Positions 1 through 8,680 of a DNA stretch of 64,000 nt are shown in pieces. The notes beneath the pieces are model-generated. The model saw nothing but the letters and a program-made list of their open reading frames with translations, made no database searches and had not been told where the DNA came from. Each line of letters opens with the position of its first letter. The stretch's first letter is position 1. The DNA is from Brenneria alni (GTDB lineage: Bacteria > Pseudomonadota > Gammaproteobacteria > Enterobacterales > Enterobacteriaceae): contig NZ_MJLZ01000022.1 of assembly GCF_003666245.1 (NCBI RefSeq), positions 1 to 64,000 of the forward strand. Reading direction: 5' to 3'. A program made the translations under genes and the position numbers.

Positions 1-107
1 GGGGAGGGTATCAGGATGATACGAATAGACTCAGAAGATATTCAGCTTGTTTTGAGATTGGTTCCGGTGGTTGCGCGAAAAGCGTAACGGTCGGGATGAA
101 ACAGATT
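1..107 (+). other. rRNA operon 23S-5S internal spacer (partial)
   Basis: This lies directly upstream of the 5S rRNA. An AGAAGATATTCAGC stretch at 33-46 resembles the AGAAGATTTTCAGC of the E. coli 23S-5S spacer, which pairs in the processing stem. No recognisable 23S 3' end is present, so the window opens inside the spacer. Short reading frames here are not credible genes. Confidence 0.7.
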
Positions 108-227
108 TGCCTGGCGGCGATAGCGCGGTGGTCCCACCTGACCCCATGCCGAACTCAGCAGTGAAACGCCGTAGCGCCGATGGTAGTGTGGGGTCTCCCC
201 ATGTGAGAGTAGGGAACTGCCAGGCAT
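108..227 (+). rRNA. rrf: 5S ribosomal RNA
   Basis: This is a full-length 120-nt 5S rRNA. It begins TGCCTGGCGG and ends CTGCCAGGCAT, so the terminal stem closes. The internal CCCCATGCCGAACTCAG block and GATGGTAGTGTGGGG are the usual enterobacterial 5S sequence, differing from E. coli at only a few positions. It is the last gene of an rRNA operon whose upstream part lies outside the window. The operon is followed by the mob genes, as rrnA is in E. coli. Confidence 0.97.
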
Positions 228-240
228 CAAACGAAGTAGA

Positions 241-270
241 AAGCCTCAGTCGCAAGACTGGGGCTTTTTG
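241..270 (+). terminator. rrn operon terminator, overlapping the mobB 3' end
   Basis: AAGCCTCAGT and ACTGGGGCTT form a stem with loop CGCAAG, followed by a T-run. It closes the rRNA operon. The convergent mobB gene stops at 246-248, so its last codons lie inside the hairpin. Confidence 0.88.
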
Positions 271-797
271 CATTGCTGCGCCAGCCAGGCGGTAATAAAC
301 ACAGCAATCTGACCGGTATCATCAATATCGAGCTGTGGCAGAGCTGTATTCTGATGATCATCGCTTGCTACGGCCAGCGTATGGCTGTCAGTCAACCCAT
401 TGAACGGGTATCCTGTGGCAGCCCGATACAATAGGATCTTAGGGATGGCTTCCTGCTTGAAACCTTCAACTAAAATCAGATCCAGTTTGCCGCTATCCAT
501 CCTGCTGGCAAGGTAACGAAGATTGGGTTCCTGTTGCCGGGGCGTTTCGGTCATCAACGCCCAGCGTTCCGCGCTTGCTACCAATGTTTGTTGTGCACCG
601 GCCTTACGCAGTTCATAACTGTCCTTACCCGGTGTATCAACGTCCATCAGGTGATGCGTATGTTTGATCAAGCCGACCCGAATGCCCTGCTGGACCAAAA
701 CAGGAATCAGTTTCTTGAGCAGCGTGGTTTTTCCTGTTCCGCTATAAGCAACAATACCTAATATTGGTGGCGCGAGTTTATTCACGTTGTTGGCCAT
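246..797 (-). CDS. mobB: Molybdopterin-guanine dinucleotide biosynthesis adaptor MobB
   Basis: GTP-binding partner of MobA in the last step of molybdenum cofactor maturation, where GMP is attached to molybdopterin. A P-loop (SGTGKTT) lies near the N-terminus, followed by LIKHTHH, DSYELRKAGA and DLILVEGFK, all family landmarks. At 183 residues it is slightly longer than E. coli MobB. The gene starts inside the end of mobA with a 16-nt overlap, so the two are probably translated from one mobA-mobB transcript. Its stop lies in the rRNA terminator. The protein is cytoplasmic. Confidence 0.93.
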   Translation of the reverse strand: MANNVNKLAPPILGIVAYSGTGKTTLLKKLIPVLVQQGIRVGLIKHTHHLMDVDTPGKDSYELRKAGAQQTLVASAERWALMTETPRQQEPNLRYLASRMDSGKLDLILVEGFKQEAIPKILLYRAATGYPFNGLTDSHTLAVASDDHQNTALPQLDIDDTGQIAVFITAWLAQQCKKPQSCD

Positions 798-1360
798 TTC
801 TTTATATCTTCTGGTGTATTGAGATTGTGAAATGCCTCCGGCTGATCGGCGAAAGCGACCGGTTGAGCCTTAATGCGCTCGAGAAACAACATGAGCTTAC
901 GGTCACCATGATTAAGATATGCCTCCAGCGCGTTGCAGACGCTGGTATGCAGTAATAAAAGCGTAGGGTGGCTACGTGTGGCGTCAGTAGCAAAGGCTGC
1001 CAGCGCACCGTTTTTACCTTCCCTCAGGCGGGTAACCAAATCCAGAGGCAGCGCAGGCACATCGCAAGGAACAAAGACCACCCATTCGGTTTTTGCCGCT
1101 TTTAGCCCCGCGAGGATGCCAGCAAGCGGACCGGCAAATCCTTTAGTCTGGTCACGAATAATGCGCAATCCGCTATGCTGATAGCGGACAATATTCTGAT
1201 TGGCACTGATAATGACCTCATCTACCTGAGGCTGAAAGCGCATAAGGACATGTTGATAAAGCGGCTTTCCGGCAAGCGGCAGCAGGCCTTTATCACTCCC
1301 CCCCATGCGTGTTGCCTGCCCGCCAGCCAGAATCACACCTGTGATCATTTTTCGCCCCAA
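782..1360 (-). CDS. mobA: Molybdenum cofactor guanylyltransferase MobA
   Basis: Transfers GMP from GTP to Mo-molybdopterin, giving the bis-MGD cofactor used by many molybdoenzymes. The nucleotidyltransferase signature LAGGQATRMGG-DKGL is at the N-terminus, with FVPCDVPALP and FHNLNTPEDI further on. It is 192 residues; a start at MITGVIL (1348) would give 188 and is equally plausible. It is first in a two-gene operon with mobB and divergent from yihD across a 110-bp promoter gap. Confidence 0.93.
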   Translation of the reverse strand: MGRKMITGVILAGGQATRMGGSDKGLLPLAGKPLYQHVLMRFQPQVDEVIISANQNIVRYQHSGLRIIRDQTKGFAGPLAGILAGLKAAKTEWVVFVPCDVPALPLDLVTRLREGKNGALAAFATDATRSHPTLLLLHTSVCNALEAYLNHGDRKLMLFLERIKAQPVAFADQPEAFHNLNTPEDIKKWPTT

Positions 1361-1470
1361 TTATCTAAGCCATAGGTTATTTTCTGAAAATAATTACCAA
1401 AGACCAAGTTCTTTTCACTCTCTAATAAGACTGTTATTTTGTCATTGTATTGGACTTCTGAGGATAAAAA

Positions 1471-1740
1471 ATGAAATGTCATCGCGTTAATGAATTGATT
1501 GAACTGTTACATCCGGCCTGGCAATCAGAGCCTGATTTGAATCTTGTGCAATTTTTACAAAAACTTGCACAGGAGGCCGGGTTCGAGGGGCAGTTTAGTG
1601 AGCTGACTGATGATATCCTTATTTATCATCTGAAAATGCGTGGTTCGGATAAAGAACAGGTCATTCCTGGGCTTAAAAAAGATTATGAAGAGGATTTCAA
1701 AACCGCATTACTTCGTGCCCGTGGGGTAATTAAGGACTAG
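1471..1740 (+). CDS. yihD: YihD family protein
   Basis: An 89-residue cytoplasmic protein nearly identical in layout to E. coli YihD, including [22 protein letters not shown] and the C-terminal LLRARGVIK. Its biochemical role is not established. It sits between mobA and srkA as in E. coli. CTGAGG upstream of the ATG serves as ribosome-binding site. Confidence 0.93.
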   Translation: MKCHRVNELIELLHPAWQSEPDLNLVQFLQKLAQEAGFEGQFSELTDDILIYHLKMRGSDKEQVIPGLKKDYEEDFKTALLRARGVIKD

Positions 1741-1824
1741 TGCGGGTGAAAATGGCGTCCAACTTGAATAACCTGATATCACCACGTATTTATCTTACAT
1801 CGCATGTTACTGGCAGTGGTTGTT

Positions 1825-2811
1825 ATGAACAATTCCGTTTTTAATTTTCAGACGTTGTTCCCTGAATTGATAATGGATGCATTATTGGACGCAGGGATAC
1901 GTGTGGATTCTGGTTTAACAGCACTAAACAGTTATGAAAACCGGGTATATCAGTTTACTGATGAAAGCCGGAAGCGTTTTGTTGTTAAATTCTACCGTCC
2001 AGAACGGTGGAGTACGGCACAGATTATGGAAGAACATGCGTTTGCCTGTGAGCTTGCAGAAGATGAGGTGCCCATTGTCGCGCCATTAGAGCTTAATGGC
2101 CGTACGCTGCATATTTATGAAGGATTTCATTTTGCGGTTTTCCCCAGTGTTGGCGGGCGGCAATATGAAATGGATAATGAAGATCAATTAGAGTGGGTTG
2201 GGCGCTTTTTAGGCAGGATTCACCAGACGGGCCATAAATCCTTATTCTCGGAACGGCCTGCGATGGGTTTGAAAGAATACCTGTATGATCCCTATTTGCT
2301 ATTGGAGAATTGCCCGTTAATACCGAAAAAACATCGAAATGCTTTTTTACAGACCATCAGTAAGTTGATTGATACCGTCAAGGTTTATTGGCATAGCGAC
2401 TGGCATTCGCTTCGTCTGCATGGTGATTGTCATTCAGGTAATATCTTATGGCGTGATGGTCCTCTGTTTGTTGATTTGGATGATGCACGAAATGGTCCGG
2501 CAGTACAGGATTTGTGGATGTTGCTGCACGGCGAACGTCGTGAACAGCGTATTCAATTAGATATTCTATTAGAGGCTTACAGCGAGTTTGCTGAATTTCA
2601 GGATAAGGAACTGGCATTAATTGAGCCGTTACGTGCGATGCGCCAGGTTCATTATTTAGCCTGGATTATACGACGTTGGGAGGATCCTGCTTTTCCCCGA
2701 AATTTTCCCTGGATAACGGATGGGGATTTCTGGCTTAAACAGACATCGATATTTAACGAACAGGTTAAGCTGTTGCAGGAGCCTCCTCTGCAGCTAATGT
2801 CAATGTATTGA
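1825..2811 (+). CDS. srkA: Stress response kinase SrkA (RdoA)
   Basis: A Ser/Thr protein kinase of the aminoglycoside-phosphotransferase fold, linked in E. coli to the Cpx envelope response and to limiting stress-induced death. The catalytic loop [12 protein letters not shown] and the metal-binding [11 protein letters not shown] are intact, as is the N-terminal [11 protein letters not shown]. The start at MNNSVF, 21 nt inside the longest frame, matches the family N-terminus and gives 328 residues. It is followed after 23 nt by dsbA, so the two are probably one operon, as in E. coli where the upstream promoter is Cpx-controlled. No Cpx box was confirmed. Confidence 0.95.
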   Translation: MNNSVFNFQTLFPELIMDALLDAGIRVDSGLTALNSYENRVYQFTDESRKRFVVKFYRPERWSTAQIMEEHAFACELAEDEVPIVAPLELNGRTLHIYEGFHFAVFPSVGGRQYEMDNEDQLEWVGRFLGRIHQTGHKSLFSERPAMGLKEYLYDPYLLLENCPLIPKKHRNAFLQTISKLIDTVKVYWHSDWHSLRLHGDCHSGNILWRDGPLFVDLDDARNGPAVQDLWMLLHGERREQRIQLDILLEAYSEFAEFQDKELALIEPLRAMRQVHYLAWIIRRWEDPAFPRNFPWITDGDFWLKQTSIFNEQVKLLQEPPLQLMSMY

Positions 2812-2834
2812 AATTGAATGGAGAGAGAGCGTTT

Positions 2835-3458
2835 ATGAAAAAATTATGGTTTGCACTGATTGGCGTAATTCTGGCATTTAGTGCGTCAGCAGCTGATTTC
2901 TCTAACGGTAAGCAATATGTGGAATTAGATAAACCCGCGACTCAGGAACCTCAGGTTCTTGAGTTCTTCTCGTTTTATTGCCCGCATTGTTACCAGTTTT
3001 CACTGGTTTACCATATTCCGGAAGCCGTGGAAAAAGTATTGCCCACAGACACGAAAGTGACCCGTTATCATGTTGATTTTCTTGGCCCATTGGGAAAAGA
3101 TCTGACTCAAGCCTGGGCTGTGGCCATTGCGCTGGGCGTTGAAGATAAAGTGAGTCCGTTGATGTTTGAAGCGGTTCAGAAAACACAAACCTTACAAAAG
3201 CCGGAAGATATTCGTAGCGTTTTTATTCGTGCTGGCGTCAGTGCGGAAGAATATGATGGCGCGTTAAATAGTTTTGTTGTGAAGTCGTTAGTGGTTCAGC
3301 AGGAAAAAGCAGCAGCGGATTTACAATTACGTGGTGTTCCTGCCATGTTCATTAACGGAAAATATATGATCAAGAATGATGGCCTTGATACCAGTTCAAT
3401 GGATGCTTATGTAAAACAGTATGCAGACGTTGCAAAATTCCTGATCGATAAAAAATAA
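2835..3458 (+). CDS. dsbA: Periplasmic thiol:disulfide oxidoreductase DsbA
   Basis: Introduces disulfide bonds into newly exported proteins. A Sec signal peptide ([19 protein letters not shown], cut before ADFSNG) precedes a thioredoxin fold with the redox motif FYCPHC and the cis-proline loop RGVPAMF. The mature length is the usual ~188 residues. The start is set by GGAGAGAGAG upstream of ATG at 2835; the longer frame would add nine residues ahead of a clean signal peptide. It is downstream of srkA and followed by a strong terminator. Confidence 0.96.
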   Translation: MKKLWFALIGVILAFSASAADFSNGKQYVELDKPATQEPQVLEFFSFYCPHCYQFSLVYHIPEAVEKVLPTDTKVTRYHVDFLGPLGKDLTQAWAVAIALGVEDKVSPLMFEAVQKTQTLQKPEDIRSVFIRAGVSAEEYDGALNSFVVKSLVVQQEKAAADLQLRGVPAMFINGKYMIKNDGLDTSSMDAYVKQYADVAKFLIDKK

Positions 3459-3472
3459 GTCATTTACGTTAT

Positions 3473-3504
3473 AAACCACGCTGGCTATATCAGCGTGGTT
3501 TTAT
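3473..3504 (+). terminator. dsbA terminator
   Basis: AAACCACGCTG and CAGCGTGGTTT form an 11-bp stem with loop GCTATAT, ending in TTTTATC, 14 nt after the dsbA stop. Confidence 0.85.
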
Positions 3505-3827
3505 CATCCTTCTTAATCACTTGTTTATCGGTGAACATTAATATTTGATAGATTAATTTATATCCACAAAAAGGGGTTGTCTTTTATTGAGCATTAAAAA
3601 TGATGATTTTTATCATAACTATATGAAAAATATGGGTATAAAAATAATTATTTTATCTACTGGCATGATAAATAATGAATCTTTTATTTCTATTCACAAA
3701 CTTATCCACAGGTTGATCTTGCGAAGATCCGCGCAAAAACGATGAATATGGTGCGTTAAGGATCGTCTCTTTCCTTCAGCTATGGCATTCTTAGCAACAT
3801 GGCAGACGACAAAGATCACAACAGGCT
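3505..3827 (+). promoter_or_regulatory. polA upstream region with DnaA-box cluster
   Basis: An AT-rich gap with no gene. TTATCCACA at 3702-3710 is a perfect DnaA 9-mer. CTATTCACA (3690-3698) and ATATCCACA (3560-3568) each differ from TTATNCACA only at the first base. GATCTT-GC-GAAGATC at 3714-3729 is a small inverted repeat. DnaA has been reported to stimulate polA expression in E. coli, so these may be functional; no promoter hexamers were assigned with confidence. Confidence 0.5.
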
Positions 3828-6617
3828 ATGGCTCAGATTGCAGAAAACCCTTTAATTCTGGTGGACGGTTCTTCCTATTTATATCGTGCATATCACGCAT
3901 TTCCGCCGTTAACCAATAGTGCGGGAGAACCAACAGGTGCGATGTACGGTGTATTGAATATGCTGCGGAGCTTGCTGTTGCAATATCGTCCCAGCCATAT
4001 CGCAGTGGTATTTGATGCAAAGGGAAAAACGTTCCGTGATGAGTTATTTGAGAGCTATAAAGCTCACCGCCCCCCTATGCCGGATGATTTACGTGAACAG
4101 ATTGAACCCTTGCATCGTATGGTAAAAGCGATGGGGTTGCCGTTACTGGCTATTTCCGGCGTCGAAGCCGATGATGTTATCGGTACGCTGGCACTACAAG
4201 CAGAGAAAGCGGGTATTCCGGTATTAATCAGTACCGGTGATAAAGACATGGCCCAGCTAGTGACGCCAAACGTCACGCTCATCAACACGATGAACAATAC
4301 CATTTTGGGTCCACAGGAAGTGTGTGACAAATACGGTATTCCCCCTGAGTTGATTATCGATTTCCTTGCATTGATGGGTGACTCTTCTGACAACATCCCC
4401 GGCGTGCCAGGTGTGGGTGAAAAGACGGCGCAGGCCTTGCTGCAAGGCCTGGGGGGGCTGGATGTATTGTATGCAAATTTAGATAAGATTGCCGGACTGT
4501 CATTCCGTGGTGCCAAGACCATGGCGCCGAAGCTTGAGCAGCATAAGGACGTGGCGTACCTTTCCTATCAGTTAGCCACCATTAAAACGGATGTTGAACT
4601 GGATCTGACCTGTGAACAATTAACAGTGAACGAACCGGAAGTGGATGAGCTACATGGGTTATTCACTCGCTATGAATTCAGGCGCTGGTTGTCAGAGATC
4701 GAGTCTGGCACATGGTTACAGGGTAAAAAGAGTCATCAGCCTGTACAGCCGGTCATCAACGTTGCAGCAGAAAGTGCCGGGGATGATGAGAGAGGAATTA
4801 CGCTTTCTACTGAAGGTTATGTCACCATTGTGGATGAAAAGACATTACTGGAGTGGATTGCGCGTTTAAAGAAGGCTGATGTTTTTGCTTTTGATACGGA
4901 AACCGATAGTCTGGACACCCTTACGGCTAATCTCATCGGGATGTCATTTGCCATAACGCCAGGTGAAGCGGCTTATCTGCCGTTGGCGCATGATTATCTG
5001 GATGCGCCGGAACAGTTGGATCGTGATCAAGTTTTGGCGTTGTTTAAGCCGTTACTGGAAGACGAAAAACTGCTCAAGGTAGGTCAGAATCTCAAATTCG
5101 ATAAAGGCGTGATGGAACGTTATGACATCGAACTACGGGGTATTGCTTTTGATACCATGCTGGAGTCTTACGTTCTGAACAGCGTGGCTGGGCGCCATGA
5201 TATGGATAGCCTGGCGGAGCGCCATCTGAAGCATAAAACCATCACTTTTGAAGAGATTGCGGGCAAAGGGAAAAATCAGCTTACGTTTAATCAGATTGCA
5301 CTCGAACAGGCTGGCCCTTACGCTGCTGAAGATGCGGATGTCACGCTGTATCTGCATCAGAAACTATGGGCTAAATTGCAGCAGCACGTGGAACTGCGTA
5401 ACGTGTTTCAGGCAATTGATATGCCGCTGGTGCCGGTGTTATCCAGAATGGAACGTACCGGCGTTTTGATCGATCCAAATATACTGGCTGAACATTCGAA
5501 AGAGCTCACAATCCGTCTGGATGAGTTGGAAGCGCAGGCCTACGAACTGGCTGGCGAAGTGTTTAATGTGTCGTCAACCAAGCAGCTACAGGGCATTCTG
5601 TATGAAAAGCAAAAGCTGCCTGTGCTGAAAAAGACGCCGAAAGGCGCACCGTCCACCAATGAGGAAGTGTTGGCTGAACTGGCGCTGGATTATCCGCTGC
5701 CAAAACTGATTCTTGAATATCGCGGCCTGGCAAAACTGAAGTCGACCTACACCGATAAGCTGCCGCTGATGATTAATCCATCGACCAAACGTGTTCATAC
5801 TTCTTATCATCAGGCGGTGACGGCGACCGGTCGATTATCTTCCAGCGATCCTAACCTGCAAAATATTCCGGTGCGTAATGAAGAAGGGCGCCGGATACGG
5901 CAGGCATTTATTGCGCCGCAAGAGTACAGCATTGTTGCGGCGGACTATTCACAGATTGAGTTACGCATCATGGCGCACCTTTCTGGTGATAAAGGCCTGT
6001 TGAGGGCGTTCTCGCAAGGGTTGGACATTCATCGGGCGACAGCCGCAGAGGTTTTTGGCCTCGCACTGGATAAAGTGACGTCTGAACAGCGCCGTAGCGC
6101 CAAAGCCATTAACTTCGGCCTGATTTATGGCATGAGTGCGTTTGGGTTATCGCGTCAGTTGAATATTCCTCGTAGCGAATCACAGAAGTATATGAATCTG
6201 TATTTCGAGCGTTATCCCGGTGTTCATGACTATATGGAGCGAACGCGCCAGCAGGCTGCGGAACAAGGCTATGTTTCGACGCTTGATGGCCGCCGCCTCT
6301 ACCTGCCGGATATTCAGTCGCGTAACGCGATGGCTCGCAAAGCGGCTGAACGTGCTGCGATTAACGCACCAATGCAGGGGACTGCTGCCGATATCATCAA
6401 GAAGGCGATGATCGCTATTGATGACTGGTTGCAACAGGACAAGCCATTAGTGAAGATGATCATGCAGGTTCATGATGAGTTGGTTTTTGAGGTTCATGAC
6501 TCGGTTTTGGAAGCGTCTAAAAGTAAAATCAAAGCGTTAATGGAAGGCTGTATGCAGCTTAACGTCCCGCTACGGGTTGATATCGGCACTGGGCTGAATT
6601 GGGATGAGGCGCATTAA
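3828..6617 (+). CDS. polA: DNA polymerase I
   Basis: Replication and repair polymerase that removes RNA primers and fills gaps. The 929 residues match the family (E. coli 928). Residues 1-320 hold the 5' nuclease domain ([42 protein letters not shown]). About 325-520 is the 3'-5' proofreading domain with intact FDTETDSLD. The rest is the polymerase domain with [37 protein letters not shown] and the catalytic [10 protein letters not shown]. All three activities look intact. The Spot 42 RNA gene follows, as in E. coli. Confidence 0.98.
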   Translation: MAQIAENPLILVDGSSYLYRAYHAFPPLTNSAGEPTGAMYGVLNMLRSLLLQYRPSHIAVVFDAKGKTFRDELFESYKAHRPPMPDDLREQIEPLHRMVKAMGLPLLAISGVEADDVIGTLALQAEKAGIPVLISTGDKDMAQLVTPNVTLINTMNNTILGPQEVCDKYGIPPELIIDFLALMGDSSDNIPGVPGVGEKTAQALLQGLGGLDVLYANLDKIAGLSFRGAKTMAPKLEQHKDVAYLSYQLATIKTDVELDLTCEQLTVNEPEVDELHGLFTRYEFRRWLSEIESGTWLQGKKSHQPVQPVINVAAESAGDDERGITLSTEGYVTIVDEKTLLEWIARLKKADVFAFDTETDSLDTLTANLIGMSFAITPGEAAYLPLAHDYLDAPEQLDRDQVLALFKPLLEDEKLLKVGQNLKFDKGVMERYDIELRGIAFDTMLESYVLNSVAGRHDMDSLAERHLKHKTITFEEIAGKGKNQLTFNQIALEQAGPYAAEDADVTLYLHQKLWAKLQQHVELRNVFQAIDMPLVPVLSRMERTGVLIDPNILAEHSKELTIRLDELEAQAYELAGEVFNVSSTKQLQGILYEKQKLPVLKKTPKGAPSTNEEVLAELALDYPLPKLILEYRGLAKLKSTYTDKLPLMINPSTKRVHTSYHQAVTATGRLSSSDPNLQNIPVRNEEGRRIRQAFIAPQEYSIVAADYSQIELRIMAHLSGDKGLLRAFSQGLDIHRATAAEVFGLALDKVTSEQRRSAKAINFGLIYGMSAFGLSRQLNIPRSESQKYMNLYFERYPGVHDYMERTRQQAAEQGYVSTLDGRRLYLPDIQSRNAMARKAAERAAINAPMQGTAADIIKKAMIAIDDWLQQDKPLVKMIMQVHDELVFEVHDSVLEASKSKIKALMEGCMQLNVPLRVDIGTGLNWDEAH

Positions 6618-6753
6618 GTACGACACATTTCTGTAATTAAACAACAGGATTGTGTGACCTGGTTTAACTTTGTGCAATTGGTCGCCACTTTTCGTGAAAG
6701 TAAACAACAAAAAAAACTTTTGTCTCATGAAAAAATAGGGTAGAGTTAAAGAC

Positions 6754-6860
6754 GTAGGGTACAGAGGTAAGATGTTCTATCTTTCAGACCTTTTACTTCA
6801 CGTAATCGGATTTGGCTGAATATTAGCCGCCCCGGTCAGTTTTGACCGGGGCGTTTTTTA
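6754..6860 (+). ncRNA. spf: Spot 42 small regulatory RNA
   Basis: Begins GTAGGGTACAGAGGTAAGAT and runs through TTCTATCTTTCAGACC and TTACTTCACGTAATCGG, matching E. coli Spot 42 almost base for base over ~107 nt. It ends in the terminator hairpin CCCCGGTCA/TGACCGGGG with a T7 tail. In E. coli it is an Hfq-dependent RNA that represses galK and many carbon-use genes and is itself repressed by CRP-cAMP. The changes in the terminator stem relative to E. coli keep pairing. Its position between polA and engB is also conserved. Confidence 0.96.
6829..6859 (+). terminator. Spot 42 intrinsic terminator
   Basis: CCCCGGTCA (6830-6838) pairs with TGACCGGGG (6843-6851), followed by CGTTTTTTT. It also serves as the Hfq-binding tail of Spot 42. 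Confidence 0.93.
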
Positions 6861-6966
6861 TTGGCCGTTATTCAGGTTTTGCGGAAAATAGCTTGCAATG
6901 TAGGTGGAACGGTTAAGGAAATAAAGGTGTATATGGATAGGGTGTTACCCGTCACTTGCGTTATGA

Positions 6967-7608
6967 TTACTCGCTTTCCTGTGGATTTTCCTCTTCTGCC
7001 TGCGACAGCGTATTGAACCAGCTATCAAGTTTTTGGCGTAGTTTATCGACACCTAATTTCTTTAGTGAAGAAAACGCTTCTACCTGAATATCACCCATAA
7101 ATGGCAATATCGCTTCGCGCACCCTATTGAGCTGCGCTTTACGTGCGCCAGAAGCCAGTTTGTCTGCTTTGGTCAGCAAAACTAAAACAGGAATTTGCAC
7201 ATCAACCGCCCACAAAAGCATTTGCTGATCGAGATCTTTCAGCGGATGGCGAATATCCATCAGTACGACCAGCCCTTTCAGGCTATTACGTTTCTGGAGA
7301 TATTCCCCTAATGCGCGTTGCCATTTAAGCTTCATTTCTTCCGGCACTTCGGCGTAGCCATAGCCGGGTAAATCGACCAGACGAATGCCTTCAGCGACCT
7401 CAAACATGTTGATGAGTTGCGTTCTTCCTGGGGTTTTACTGGTTCGCGCCAGATTTTTCTGATTGGTCAGCGTATTCAATGCGCTGGATTTACCAGCGTT
7501 AGAGCGCCCAGCAAAGGCAACTTCAATACCGCTATCTGTTGACAGGTGGCGAATATCCGGGGCGCTGATGACAAAGTGCGTCATATGGTAGTTATATTGC
7601 TGGGTCAC
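6967..7608 (-). CDS. engB: Ribosome biogenesis GTPase EngB (YihA/YsxC)
   Basis: Essential TrmE-Era-EngA-EngB-family GTPase acting in large-subunit assembly. G1 is [10 protein letters not shown]3 is DLPGYG, G4 is TKADK and the G5-like FSSLKK follows; [10 protein letters not shown] is the G2 switch. At 213 residues it is of normal length. It is convergent with the polA-spf unit and divergent from yihI. The E. coli CsrC RNA normally found in the engB-yihI gap was not recognised here. Confidence 0.95.
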   Translation of the reverse strand: MTQQYNYHMTHFVISAPDIRHLSTDSGIEVAFAGRSNAGKSSALNTLTNQKNLARTSKTPGRTQLINMFEVAEGIRLVDLPGYGYAEVPEEMKLKWQRALGEYLQKRNSLKGLVVLMDIRHPLKDLDQQMLLWAVDVQIPVLVLLTKADKLASGARKAQLNRVREAILPFMGDIQVEAFSSLKKLGVDKLRQKLDSWFNTLSQAEEENPQESE

Positions 7609-7821
7609 AATTATTATCTCTATCTGGATCTATGTCTGGTTGGGGATTATACCTGTAACTGACAATAAAGGCGGTTTTATCTGTATTGAAGCGTTTATGT
7701 TTAACTGGTAAATGCTCCTGAATAACGAAAAGTACCATCGGTTGATGTGAGCACTTTTTTATTGCCAGGCTTTCTGCTAGATTCCGCCGCAATTACCTTC
7801 ACCTGTGTACCTGAGAGCAAC

Positions 7822-8358
7822 ATGATGAACCAACCAGTTAAGGGATCTGGTGGTAATGCCACCAAACCAAAAATGAAAAGAAAAACCCGTGAGGAATTGG
7901 ATCGGGAAGCGCGCGATCGCAAGCGCCAGAAAAAACATCGCGGCCATGCATCGGGAAGTCGTGCTCAGGAAACAGGGCAGGCAGGTAAAACTTACGGACA
8001 ACATAAGGTTGTCGATCCCCGTATTGGTAGTAAGAAGCCTGTTCCGTTGGGTATTAAAGAAAAAGCCGTAACCAAGCCTAGATCCGTTGCACCGGAGACT
8101 AAACCCGTCACGCTGTCGCCAGAGGAAGAGCTGACACTGTTGGAAAATGACGCCCGCCTGGATGTGTTACTGGATCGTCTGGACAACGGTGAAACCCTGA
8201 GTGCTAAAGATCAGTCCTGGGTGGATGAAACATTAGATCGTATCGATATATTGATGGAGCAACTCGGCATTGAACTGGGTGATGACGACGATGAAGAAGA
8301 GCAAAAGGAAGATATGCTGCAACTTCTGAAACGTAATAGCCCGAAAGACGATTTTTAA
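7822..8358 (+). CDS. yihI: Der GTPase-activating protein YihI
   Basis: Stimulates GTP hydrolysis by the ribosome-assembly GTPase Der (EngA). The basic N-terminal half contains [20 protein letters not shown], followed by DPRIGSK. The C-terminal half is the conserved acidic module ([32 protein letters not shown], then a DDDDEEE run). The start at 7822 (or 7825) is chosen because GAGAGC lies upstream and the longer frame adds a non-conserved hydrophobic leader. The next small frame begins 4 nt after its stop, suggesting coupling. Confidence 0.9.
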   Translation: MMNQPVKGSGGNATKPKMKRKTREELDREARDRKRQKKHRGHASGSRAQETGQAGKTYGQHKVVDPRIGSKKPVPLGIKEKAVTKPRSVAPETKPVTLSPEEELTLLENDARLDVLLDRLDNGETLSAKDQSWVDETLDRIDILMEQLGIELGDDDDEEEQKEDMLQLLKRNSPKDDF

Positions 8359-8361
8359 TCA

Positions 8362-8580
8362 ATGAAGCTGTTGCTCCTGCTGCTAGCATTACTGGTTACG
8401 TTTTATCTTTTTTATCTGTTAAGCAAATTATGGCGGCTGTCGAAACGAAAGGCGCAACTACAACGTGCTGTTTTTAAAGGACGGCAGATGTCGTCGGGAC
8501 GAATAAAAAAACGCCGGGAGCGTTTTTCAACGTCACGCAGTGACGGCCTGAAAGGTGAGTCCCAGGGATGGGACGAATAA
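8362..8580 (+). pseudogene. Truncated small membrane-protein gene (DUF2489-like N-terminus)
   Basis: A 72-codon frame starting 4 nt after yihI. Residues 1-21 are a clear membrane anchor (MKLLLLLLALLVTFYLFYLL), followed by a basic, Gln-containing stretch to about residue 40. From there on the frame is translated repeat element (GRIKKRRERFSTS and beyond), and the stop codon lies in the repeat. Some gammaproteobacteria have a DUF2489 membrane protein between yihI and hemN, so I infer this is its N-terminal remnant cut off by the repeat. A true short membrane protein cannot be excluded. Confidence 0.45.
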
Positions 8581-8662
8581 AAAAACGCCGGGAGCGTTTT
8601 TCAACGTCATGCAGTGACGGTTTGAAAGGGAACGGGCGGGAATAGCCCGCTAATAAAAAAGA
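8491..8662 (+). repeat. Three-hairpin intergenic repeat, ~2.3 units, period 74 bp
   Basis: Two units 74 bp apart share AATAAAAAAACGCCGGGAGC. Each holds hairpin H2 (AAAAACGC-CGGGA-GCGTTTTT) and hairpin H3 (CGTCAC-GCA-GTGACG, or its 5-bp variant in the second unit). H1 is GTCCC-AGGGAT-GGGAC between the units and GCGGG-AATAG-CCCGC at the end. The third unit decays into ACT-GGGAGG-AGT, whose loop supplies the hemN ribosome-binding site. The same architecture with other stem sequences recurs at 37.9 and 52.7 kb. Confidence 0.85.
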
Positions 8663-8680
8663 CTGGGAGGAGTGAGCTGT

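Noticed and set aside
6618-6753. CRP site in front of Spot 42
   Set aside because: TGTGACCTGGTTTAAC and CGTGAAAGTAAACAAC each match only one half of the CRP consensus; too weak to call.
7609-7821. CsrC regulatory RNA in the engB-yihI gap
   Set aside because: E. coli has CsrC here, but this gap lacks the repeated GGA loops and the terminator hairpin of CsrC.
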